Assembly (NCBI GenBank): GCA_948470475.1
Contig: OX419343.1
Span: 24,016,569 to 24,080,568 of the forward strand
DNA length: 64,000 bases
Direction of reading: 5' to 3'
DNA from: Galaxea fascicularis
Taxonomy: Eukaryota > Cnidaria > Anthozoa > Scleractinia > Euphylliidae
Positions 10,125 to 18,900 of the stretch are shown one piece after another (positions within the stretch are counted from its first letter, which is position 1; each line of letters begins with the position of its first letter). The notes beneath the pieces are model-generated. The model did no database searches and was not told the origin of the DNA. It was given only the letters and a program-made list of their open reading frames with translations. A program made the position numbers and the translations under genes.

Positions 10125-10132
10125 TATAAATA
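10125..10132 (+). promoter_or_regulatory. Putative TATA box of the GPCR gene
   Basis: TATAAATA lies 58 bp before the GPCR ATG. Transcription starting about 30 bp downstream (near 10155) would give a ~28-nt leader that carries the start codon with no upstream ATG. This is inferred from motif and position only. Confidence 0.45.
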
Positions 10133-10182
10133 AGGTAACACTTGCTGTCAAGCAAACGGAACAGAACTATCAAAAAGTCAGC

Positions 10183-11205
10183 ATGAACGCAACGGTGAAT
10201 GGATCAAGTTGCTTTGATGTGTTTAATTCTACTGCTTCCAAGATTGGGGGCACCGTAGCTTACTGTCTGATCTTTGTTGTTTCACTGGTTGGGAATTCTT
10301 TGATAGGAATAGTTGTTTACAGAACGCCAACATTGAGAAAATCAACCAACTTTTTCATTGTCAACATGGCCATGTCCGACCTGCTGTATCCAATATTCCT
10401 GTTCTCGTGGAAGCTGACTGAGTTGCACTCTAACCGCTCGTGGTTTATCAGTGGTCCTCTTGGTCAGGCCTTGTGTAAATTGGCTCCCTTCTTGTCAGAT
10501 GTCTCAACGATTGTATCTGTTCAGAGCCTGGTCTTGATAGCAGTGGATCGATTTGGAGCCGTGGTGCTTCCGCTGCGCTCTCCAGTCATCAGTTCTAAGG
10601 TGTGCCCCTACTTCATTCTTGCCACTTGGATCGTCGCGATGGCAATCTTTTCTCCATATCTCCTTGCCTACAAACTTGTTGAGATTGAAGGACAAGTGCT
10701 TTGTGTCTATGTTTGGAATGAAGCGTTCGGAGAATTCTCCTCTTATAGAACTTACTGGCTCACAGTATTTGTTGTATTTCTGTACACCCCTATTATCGTA
10801 TTAGCCGCACTTTACTCCATCATCCTCATCAAGCTCAACACACAGGTGATTCCAGGCGAACAATCAACCAACGCTGAGCAACTCAGAGCGAAAAGAAACA
10901 CAAACGTGCTGAAGTTGGCCGTTGCTATCGTGTTGGGGTTTACACTGTGTTATTTACCCTTTAGTATTATGAGAATTCTATTGTTCTTTGACAGTGAGTT
11001 GTTTTCAACTTGCAGCTTCTTCTTCTCTTTCATAATTTCCCTTTTGCTCACCCGCTCAAATTGCGCCATCAATCCATTGATCTGTTTTATATTCAGTTGT
11101 AACTATCAAACAGCCTTTAAGCAATTGTTTAGGTGTTTTAGCAACACAGATCAGGCGGGTCGATCAGCACTAATTCTTAAAAAAATTCAGTGTACTAGTT
11201 TATGA
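10183..11205 (+). CDS. Rhodopsin-family (class A) GPCR, neuropeptide-receptor-like
   Basis: A single-exon frame of 340 codons, a typical length for class A receptors. It has seven hydrophobic segments: TM1 with GN at 37-38, TM2 with MAMSDLL (D66), TM3 ending in DRF (122-124, in place of DRY), TM4 with W149, TM5 with P203, TM6 with CYLP (256-259, in place of CWxP), and TM7 with NPLIC (297-301, in place of NPxxY). C98 and C174 are placed to form the conserved TM3-ECL2 disulfide. N2, N6 and N15 are possible N-glycosylation sites, fitting an outside N-terminus. It would act at the plasma membrane through G proteins. The ligand is unknown, and the overall look recalls the cnidarian neuropeptide/orphan receptor expansions. 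The ATG at 10183 is the first in the frame and follows a plausible TATA box. Its upstream region is duplicated downstream, suggesting a tandem receptor cluster. Confidence 0.93.
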   Translation: MNATVNGSSCFDVFNSTASKIGGTVAYCLIFVVSLVGNSLIGIVVYRTPTLRKSTNFFIVNMAMSDLLYPIFLFSWKLTELHSNRSWFISGPLGQALCKLAPFLSDVSTIVSVQSLVLIAVDRFGAVVLPLRSPVISSKVCPYFILATWIVAMAIFSPYLLAYKLVEIEGQVLCVYVWNEAFGEFSSYRTYWLTVFVVFLYTPIIVLAALYSIILIKLNTQVIPGEQSTNAEQLRAKRNTNVLKLAVAIVLGFTLCYLPFSIMRILLFFDSELFSTCSFFFSFIISLLLTRSNCAINPLICFIFSCNYQTAFKQLFRCFSNTDQAGRSALILKKIQCTSL

Positions 11206-11969
11206 AACTCCTACCCTAACAATGTTTTGTTTCGTCAATTCTCTGTATTCGCTGAATAACTGGTGAAAATTTTCGACATCTTAAGTAAAACAAACTTACG
11301 TAAGTAGGTTGCAGACTTTCAAAGGAATATGTCCCGTTTCTTGAAGGAGTTAAGCGCGATGGAGAAGTCGGACGCCTTTATCAGGCGTATTGTAAACACA
11401 GAGCGTGTGTCTCAGTTTCAAAAACTTTCTCGCAACAAGGCTGGTGGTTTGAAGAAACCTGATCCATAGTAAAAACGTTTCACCACGAGTAAACAAACTG
11501 TCGTTGTTTAACTATTCAACGCTCCTCAAAACATTTGAAAGCATACAAATTGAAAATGTGTAGACTTTTAAAGCGGGAATAATTTCCTCTCTACGAAACC
11601 GCTTATTTGTACATAAGGAAAGACGGTTAGTTCATGAAATAATATTGTAAATATACTTGTTATGACTTGTTCGTTGAATTAGTTGACATACATTTGGGAA
11701 CTCATAAATGCCAAACGGTTATTGGACCTTCTTTGTGAATATAAGCAACTGCATGTGAAATAAAGGAGTTAAGTCGAATTTACCTGTAAAATAACCTTGG
11801 TGTTTCTGGAACGGCTGTAGTTAAAATAAGAAGCTTGCCTTTTAATTCAAAGACAATAAAGACAGGTTTAGAGGAGGCAAGATCTCATATCTCATCGGGC
11901 ACTTTTATGGTCACAAATGACCTTGTTTTATAGTTGAGAACAATATGAGTAATACGTTCCGAGCACGCG
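11206..11969 (+). other. GPCR 3' flank with candidate poly(A) signals
   Basis: No convincing gene. AATAAA hexamers at 11759-11764 and 11855-11860 could end a 3' UTR of about 570-670 nt. A 46-codon ATG frame at 11329-11469 is noted but unsupported. The rest is AT-rich. Confidence 0.35.
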
Positions 11970-12080
11970 CTCAACAGTTAAATCCATTGGTTTATCAGTG
12001 GTCATGTTGACCTGAACCTTTGAGAGTTGCTCTTTTCTCCTTAATCGGAAGTTTCCTTCCGTGTGTCCGTTGAGAGCCTG
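11970..12080 (+). pseudogene. Decayed GPCR fragment (ECL1 to TM3)
   Basis: The 16 bases at 11988-12003 are identical to 10441-10456 of the GPCR gene and encode WFISG in both. Staying in that frame, codons 12045-12080 read SEVSFRVSVESL, against SDVSTIVSVQSL in the intact receptor, with a length difference of exactly one codon between the two matches. A TAA at 11979-11981, a TGA at 12021-12023 (in the place of the conserved TM3 cysteine codon) and a TAA at 12042-12044 interrupt it. Homology fades beyond about 12110 and before about 11970. This is best read as a short relic of another receptor copy. The match is by eye over ~110 bp. Confidence 0.55.
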
Positions 12081-12110
12081 ATTCAACAAGTCGGTTACCA
12101 AATTCTGTCT

Positions 12111-12629
12111 CTGGATCTCCGCATTAACCCCAGGAGTAGGCTTAAAAATCGTTGATTTTCTGAGCCTAATTATAAAAAAATTCCAGCGCCGAACAAAACC
12201 GGAGAACTGATTTTTCAGGCATCATCGAATAACCTTTTGGTCTTCGTTTGAATATTTCAACTTTATCCAATCCAAGTGGTCAGGAAATGACGCAGAAACG
12301 TGCACAAAGGCATAAAACTAGGAAATCAAGTTTAAGAGCGAATAATGAGACATCAAAATCAAGAACAATGCCGCTAACCGTGCTCGTTCATGCTAAAAGA
12401 GGATACGCAAACAATAAAGGCGGACAGAACTATCTATTTACTAAGTAATTTGCTCTAACAGAGTGGTCACGTTTCAGGTCAGAAAGTTAAGACACGAAAA
12501 AGTAAAAGAATACAGGAAAGTCACACAGGAAAATAACGAGAGATCGGAATATTCGGCCAGTGAAACATCTTTTAGACAAATCCCGACACAAGCTTTATAT
12601 TTTCGTTGCTAGTCTTGTTTTCTTCATTT
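12111..12629. other. Non-coding stretch, nothing recognised
   Basis: AT-rich DNA between the GPCR relic and the second duplication copy. A 66-codon frame at 12248-12448 begins with a non-ATG codon, has a low-complexity Lys/Arg/Ser composition and shows no recognisable domain. Nothing else is supported. Confidence 0.4.
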
Positions 12630-14215
12630 GAGTATTTGGTCCTGCATATTAACTATGCCGTGCTGATGCAGGCCTAACAAGGCCCAAACAGCTGTCCATG
12701 ACTGCTAATACTCGAACTCAAATTTTATCGCAAGACTCTCCTTTTCATAACTTCTAGACAAATATTTGTTTAGAATATGGCGGGAATTTGGCGATCGCGT
12801 CGCTTATATTTAGGCAACAAAAACTATTTTTGTCAGCATGACCCGCCTCAATTCACTAACATAACTTTGTATTTTTAGAAATGCCTTTCTGAATAAACAC
12901 TCTCTCATGGGGTATTAACGACCGTTAACTCGCTTCCCTCTTGCAACGTGAATACCATAGATACGCCTGCTAGTGAACTGATTAATGTGTCTGACTGTCA
13001 TTCACGGTTGACGCACTGGAGGCAAACAAGAGAGAAGGAGAGATCTTTATCCCCCATTTTGCAAGTGGTTTTACCTAAGAAAGCTTTATTAATGAAAACG
13101 TTTGACTGATGTGTGTCAACGATCATATTTGAGAAAACCTTTAACACGGACAACAAAATGTGAAAGGTGTCTGAACTTTGTAGGCTCGTGTTGAGGCTTA
13201 ATGTTGTTCAAACTTCTTTCCTTTCTCTTTATGCCGTCGCATCTGTGTAGCCATTGATAAAACAAAAAACGCGCCGCGTGGATTGATGAGGAATATTGCA
13301 ACTAGGAATTCTAAGGAACGAAAGTAAAGTTATACCTTCAGAAACACTAACCGTTTAAGATTCCTCATTTTGGCACCTTCTAAGCGCTTCCAAGCAGTTG
13401 TTAACCTGTCTTTATTTCCTGTCGATAAATTAAGGTGCAAGTGTCAAAATATTTCAACTTATTCTCCTGTTTGAAAAATTAGTATCGTGCGTCATTACGG
13501 AAACCATCCCGAATTTAAAAACAAGGAAAAATGAAAAGTGTAATTAACGCAGCAATGTATTATTTCATCTACATCTCGCCTTTTTGTTTCGCATCGGTAC
13601 AATTTCATGTATATTTTTACAAACAAAATGTTAACCCATTTCTTGCAAGACTCTTTATGGATGATGCATATGGAAGAAATCATATGTAAACTGCGGATAT
13701 GAAATCAAATGAAGAATGATCGTCGCAGCTGTGATCGCAATTTTTGCAATTGCGTAAAGATACCTGAAAAAAAATTCAGGACCTATATAGATATATAGGC
13801 CCCGTTGAAGTCTTCTTTACGCCAATTGCAAAAATTGCGATCACAGCTGCGACGATCATTTTTCATTTGATTTGAACTCTTTATTTCAGTTTACTTTCGT
13901 TTTCGTGAAGAGTCCTCGTATTAAGAAAAATGCAAAACATATACATTTTGCTTATGTTGTTAAATTGCGTGGCACCGAAAACAAGTAGAATTTTCAAAAG
14001 ACAGTGATCTTTAAGAGGTTATTTAACGCGGAAGGGGGAAAGAGGGAGTTATTTTGTCCTTTTTTAGTACAAAGATCAGAGGTACATTAAGGTTCTTGAT
14101 TCTCATGAAACATGTCCATCACTTGTTTTCGGTTGAACGGTATTATTGTGGAAGAGCCAAGTGAGATTGGTTGTCTAAAACATTTTTCATTTTCATTTTC
14201 AAGACATATATATAT
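12630..14215 (+). repeat. Segmental duplication, copy 2 (orphaned GPCR upstream region)
   Basis: Collinear with 8470-9945. Most of the right half of the foldback element is missing here, and a 217-bp hairpin insertion (13659-13875) is present only here. Homology ends at the (TA)n tract before the satellite. In copy 1 the GPCR ATG comes about 240 bp after the equivalent point. Here that place is occupied by satellite DNA, so no second GPCR is visible. The copies differ at many positions, so the duplication is not recent. Confidence 0.85.
13659..13875. mobile_element. Small hairpin MITE-like element with 9-bp target duplication
   Basis: Near-perfect inverted arms (13704-13760 and 13814-13871) share atgatcgtcgcagctgtgat and gcaatttttgcaatt on opposite strands. 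Two smaller palindromes sit in the loop (cctgaa/ttcagg and cctatata/tatatagg). The insert is flanked by actctttat at 13650-13658 and 13876-13884. The paralogous position in copy 1 (about 9607-9630) lacks the insert, so it acts as an empty site and confirms insertion after the duplication. Hairpins of this type are, as far as I recall, very common in coral genomes. Confidence 0.75.
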
Positions 14216-14222
14216 ATATATC
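14206..14222. repeat. (AT)n microsatellite at the array boundary
   Basis: About 8 TA repeats join the duplicated GPCR flank to the first satellite monomer. The last bases (atatc) are shared with the monomer's own agatatct, so the junction lies in microhomology. Copy 1 has only a short attatatc here, so the TA expansion is specific to the array junction. Confidence 0.85.
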
Positions 14223-15165
14223 TAACTGGATTTGTCAAAACGTGCCTGCAGAAATTGTGAAAACAAGCCAATTCCGCTGCTGCCACAAAGCACAAAGTCA
14301 AGCCTCCCCCCACCCCTGTGCTTTGCCCAAACAACTGCCACCCACCCACCCACTGCACAATGTGGGTTCACTCTAATTGGTAATCAAAAGCAAACTATCA
14401 TTTAGGCCTACACTAGGCCAGGCAAAACTGCCAAGGCATCCTACACTGTAAAGAGCCACTTAATGGAGCTAGAAACTCTAACTGCAGTCAAAGTCTCAAA
14501 GCAGGAACCCCCCCTGCCCTGTGCTTTTGACAGAAAACTGAGACTCACCCACCCACTGTTAGAACTATCCCTAGGCTGTTTGGCAAAGCAGGCCTTGACG
14601 GCAAGCCCCCTCAATTTTGGCCGGCCACAATGGCTTGAACACGGGCCGGGCCCGTGTTCAAGCCAAAACTCTAGAGCTACCTTTTTGCAAAATCGCTCAG
14701 ATATCAAGGGCCCAACGCCTGAAATGCAGTCAAAAACCAGCTCATGACACTTGATCTACTCATCCTGGTTCCCAGAATGCCATTCTGGAGAGAAACGCGC
14801 AGATATCTAACTGGATTTGTCAAAACGTGCCTGCAGAAATTGTGAAAACAAGCCAATTCCGCTGCTGCCACAAAGCACAAAGTCAAGCCTCCCCCCACCC
14901 CTGTGCTTTGCCCAAACAACTGCCACCCACCCACCCACTGCACAATGTGGGCTCACTCTAATTGGTAATCAAAAGCAAACTATCATTCAGGCCTACACTA
15001 GGCCAGGCAAAACTGCCAAGGCATCCTACACTGTAAAGAGCCACTTAATGGAGCTAGAAACTCTAACTGCAGTCAAAGTCTCAAAGCAGGAACCCCCCCT
15101 GCCCTGTGCTTTTGACAGAAAACTGAGACTCACCCACCCACTGTTAGAACTATCCCTAGGCTGTT

Positions 15166-15271
15166 TGGCAAAGCAGGCCTTGACGGCAAGCCCCCTCAAT
15201 TTTGGCCGGCCACAATGGCTTGAACACGGGCCGGGCCCGTGTTCAAGCCAAAACTTTAGAGCTACCTTTTT
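15166..15271 (+). promoter_or_regulatory. Pol III type-2-like motif set in each monomer (example): A box, B box, T5
   Basis: TGGCAAAGCAGG at 15166-15177 fits the A-box pattern TRGCNNARNNGG. GTTCAAGCC at 15241-15249 fits the B-box pattern GWTCRANNC, and TTTTT at 15267-15271 could terminate Pol III. The order and strand are those of tRNA-derived SINE promoters. The box spacing (about 63 bp between them) is longer than in a plain tRNA but within the range tolerated by Pol III genes. The B box lies in one arm of the palindrome, so a mirrored B box exists on the other strand. Function is unproven, and the motifs are short enough to arise by chance. Confidence 0.3.
15216..15250. repeat. 35-bp near-perfect palindrome, present in every monomer (example)
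   Basis: Two 17-base arms (tggcttgaacacgggcc and its exact reverse complement) flank a single central base. The motif recurs every 585 bp through the array. Arms are intact in nearly all copies. Exceptions include a C-to-T change in one arm at 19331 and 27521, and a C-to-T change just outside the arms at 46215. In two units the central base is C instead of G. It could extrude as a cruciform in DNA or fold as a very stable hairpin in RNA. Confidence 0.95.
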
Positions 15272-15390
15272 GCAAAATCGCTCAGATATCAAGGGCCCAA
15301 CGCCTGAAATGCAGTAAAAAACCAGCTCATGACACTTGATCTACTCATCCTGGTTCCCAGAATGCCATTCTGGAGAGAAACGCGCAGATA

Positions 15391-15975
15391 TCTAACTGGA
15401 TTTGTCAAAACGTGCCTGCAGAAATTGTGAAAACAAGCCAATTCCGCTGCTGCCACAAAGCACAAAGTCAAGCCTCCCCCCACCCCTGTGCTTTGCCCAA
15501 ACAACTGCCACCCACCCACCCACTGCACAATGTGGGTTCACTCTAATTGGTAATCAAAAGCAAACTATCATTCAGGCCTACACTAGGCCAGGCAAAACTG
15601 CCAAGGCATCCTACACTGTAAAGAGCCACTTAATGGAGCTAGAAACTCTAACTGCAGTCAAAGTCTCAAAGCAGGAACCCCCCCTGCCCTGTGCTTTTGA
15701 CAGAAAACTGAGACTCACCCACCCACTGTTAGAACTATCCCTAGGCTGTTTGGCAAAGCAGGCCTTGACGGCAAGCCCCCTCAATTTTGGCCGGCCACAA
15801 TGGCTTGAACACGGGCCGGGCCCGTGTTCAAGCCAAAACTTTAGAGCTACCTTTTTGCAAAATCGCTCAGATATCAAGGGCCCAACGCCTGAAATGCAGT
15901 CAAAAACCAGCTCATGACACTTGATCTACTCATCCTGGTTCCCAGAATGCCATTCTGGAGAGAAACGCGCAGATA
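15391..15975 (+). repeat. Representative satellite monomer (common form)
   Basis: This unit carries the commonest base at most variable sites and can serve as reference. In order it holds a C-rich block at 15473-15489, a cccacccaccc block at 15508-15523, an imperfect inverted repeat centred on ggcctacactaggcc (about 15575-15589), a PstI-centred imperfect palindrome around ctgcag (about 15652), a C7 tract (15678-15684), an A-box-like motif, the 35-bp palindrome, a T5 run, and a second palindrome ccagaatgccattctgg (15938-15954). Its length equals 3 x 195, so reading frames carry over from unit to unit, but each frame contains stops. Confidence 0.9.
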
Positions 15976-18900
15976 TCTAACTGGATTTGTCAAAACGTGC
16001 CTGCAGAAATTGTGAAAACAAGCCAATTCCGCTGCTGCCACAAAGCACAAAGTCAAGCCTCCCCCCACCCCTGTGCTTTGCCCAAACAACTGCCACCCAC
16101 CCACCCACTGCACAATGTGGGTTCACTCTAATTGGTAATCAAAAGCAAACTATCATTCAGGCCTACACTAGGCCAGGCAAAACTGCCAAGGCATCCTACA
16201 CTGTAAAGAGCCACTTAATGGAGCTAGAAACTCTAACTGCAGTCAAAGTCTCAAAGCAGGAACCCCCCCTGCCCTGTGCTTTTGACAGAAAACTGAGACT
16301 CACCCACCCACTGTTAGAACTATCCCTAGGCTGTTTGGCAAAGCAGGCCTTGACGGCAAGCCCCCTCAATTTTGGCCGGCCACAATGGCTTGAACACGGG
16401 CCGGGCCCGTGTTCAAGCCAAAACTTTAGAGCTACCTTTTTGCAAAATCGCTCAGATATCAAGGGCCCAACGCCTGAAATGCAGTCAAAAACCAGCTCAT
16501 GACAATTGATCTACTCATCCTGGTTCCCAGAATGCCATTCTGGAGAGAAACGCGCAGATATCTAACTGGATTTGTCAAAACGTGCCTGCAGAAATTGTGA
16601 AAACAAGCCAATTCCGCTGCTGCCACAAAGCACAAAGTCAAGCCTCCCCCCACCCCTGTGCTTTGCCCAAACAACTGCCACCCACCCACCCACTGCACAA
16701 TGTGGGTTCACTCTAATTGGTAATCAAAAGCAAACTATCATTCAGGCCTACACTAGGCCAGGCAAAACTGCCAAGGCATCCTACACTGTAAAGAGCCACT
16801 TAATGGAGCTAGAAACTCTAACTGCAGTCAAAGTCTCAAAGCAGGAACCCCCCCTGCCCTGTGCTTTTGACAGAAAACTGAGACTCACCCACCCACTGTT
16901 AGAACTATCCCTAGGCTGTTTGGCAAAGCAGGCCTTGACGGCAAGCCCCCTCAATTTTGGCCGGCCACAATGGCTTGAACACGGGCCGGGCCCGTGTTCA
17001 AGCCAAAACTTTAGAGCTACCTTTTTGCAAAATCGCTCAGATATCAAGGGCCCAACGCCTGAAATGCAGTCAAAAACCAGCTCATGACACTTGATCTACT
17101 CATCCTGGTTCCCAGAATGCCATTCTGGAGAGAAACGCGCAGATATCTAACTGGATTTGTCAAAACGTGCCTGCAGAAATTGTGAAAACAAGCCAATTCC
17201 GCTGCTGCCACAAAGCGCAAAGTCAAGCCTCCCCCCACCCCTGTGCTTTGCCCAAACAACTGCCACCCACCCACCCACTGCACAATGTGGGCTCACTCTA
17301 ATTGGTAATCAAAAGCAAACTATCATTCAGGCCTACACTAGGCCAGGCAAAACTGCCAAGGCATCCTACACTGTAAAGAGCCACTTAATGGAGCTAGAAA
17401 CTCTAACTGCAGTCAAAGTCTCAAAGCAGGAACCCCCCCTGCCCTGTGCTTTTGACAGAAAACTGAGACTCACCCACCCACTGTTAGAACTATCCCTAGG
17501 CTGTTTGGCAAAGCAGGCCTTGACGGCAAGCCCCCTCAATTTTGGCCGGCCACAATGGCTTGAACACGGGCCGGGCCCGTGTTCAAGCCAAAACTTTAGA
17601 GCTACCTTTTTGCAAAATCGCTCAGATATCAAGGGCCCAACGCCTGAAATGCAGTCAAAAACCAGCTCATGACACTTGATCTACTCATCCTGGTTCCCAG
17701 AATGCCATTCTGGAGAGAAACGCGCAGATATCTAACTGGATTTGTCAAAACGTGCCTGCAGAAATTGTGAAAACAAGCCAATTCCGCTGCTGCCACAAAG
17801 CACAAAGTCAAGCCTCCCCCCACCCCTGTGCTTTGCCCAAACAACTGCCACCCACCCACCCACTGCACAATGTGGGTTCACTCTAATTGGTAATCAAAAG
17901 CAAACTATCATTCAGGCCTACACTAGGCCAGGCAAAACTGCCAAGGCATCCTACACTGTAAAGAGCCACTTAATGGAGCTAGAAACTCTAACTGCAGTCA
18001 AAGTCTCAAAGCAGGAACCCCCCCTGCCCTGTGCTTTTGACAGAAAACTGAGACTCACCCACCCACTGTTAGAACTATCCCTAGGCTGTTTGGCAAAGCA
18101 GGCCTTGACGGCAAGCCCCCTCAATTTTGGCCGGCCACAATGGCTTGAACACGGGCCGGGCCCGTGTTCAAGCCAAAACTTTAGAGCTACCTTTTTGCAA
18201 AATCGCTCAGATATTAAGGGCCCAACGCCTGAAATGCAGTCAAAAACCAGCTCATGACACTTGATCTACTCATCCTGGTTCCCAGAATGCCATTCTGGAG
18301 AGAAACGCGCAGATATCTAACTGGATTTGTCAAAACGTGCCTGCAGAAATTGTGAAAACAAGCCAATTCCGCTGCTGCCACAAAGCACAAAGTCAAGCCT
18401 CCCCCCACCCCTGTGCTTTGCCCAAACAACTGCCACCCACCCACCCACTGCACAATGTGGGCTCACTCTAATTGGTAATCAAAAGCAAACTATCATTCAG
18501 GCCTACACTAGGCCAGGCAAAACTGCCAAGGCATCCTACACTGTAAAGAGCCACTTAATGGAGCTAGAAACTCTAACTGCAGTCAAAGTCTCAAAGCAGG
18601 AACCCCCCCTGCCCTGTGCTTTTGACAGAAAACTGAGACTCACCCACCCACTGTTAGAACTATCCCTAGGCTGTTTGGCAAAGCAGGCCTTGACGGCAAG
18701 CCCCCTCAATTTTGGCCGGCCACAATGGCTTGAACACGGGCCGGGCCCGTGTTCAAGCCAAAACTTTAGAGCTACCTTTTTGCAAAATCGCTCAGATATC
18801 AAGGGCCCAACGCCTGAAATGCAGTCAAAAACCAGCTCATGACAATTGATCTACTCATCCTGGTTCCCAGAATGCCATTCTGGAGAGAAACGCGCAGATA

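Noticed and set aside
10553..10804. 83-codon frame inside the GPCR gene
   Set aside because: It is an out-of-frame shadow of the receptor coding sequence.
11329..11469. 46-codon ATG frame downstream of the GPCR, preceded by an acceptor-like ttgcag
   Set aside because: It is short, has no recognisable motif and no conserved partner in the window. The GPCR already ends properly at 11203-11205.
12248..12448. 66-codon frame rich in Lys, Arg and Ser
   Set aside because: It starts at a non-ATG codon (TTG at 12248), is low complexity and has no homolog I recognise.
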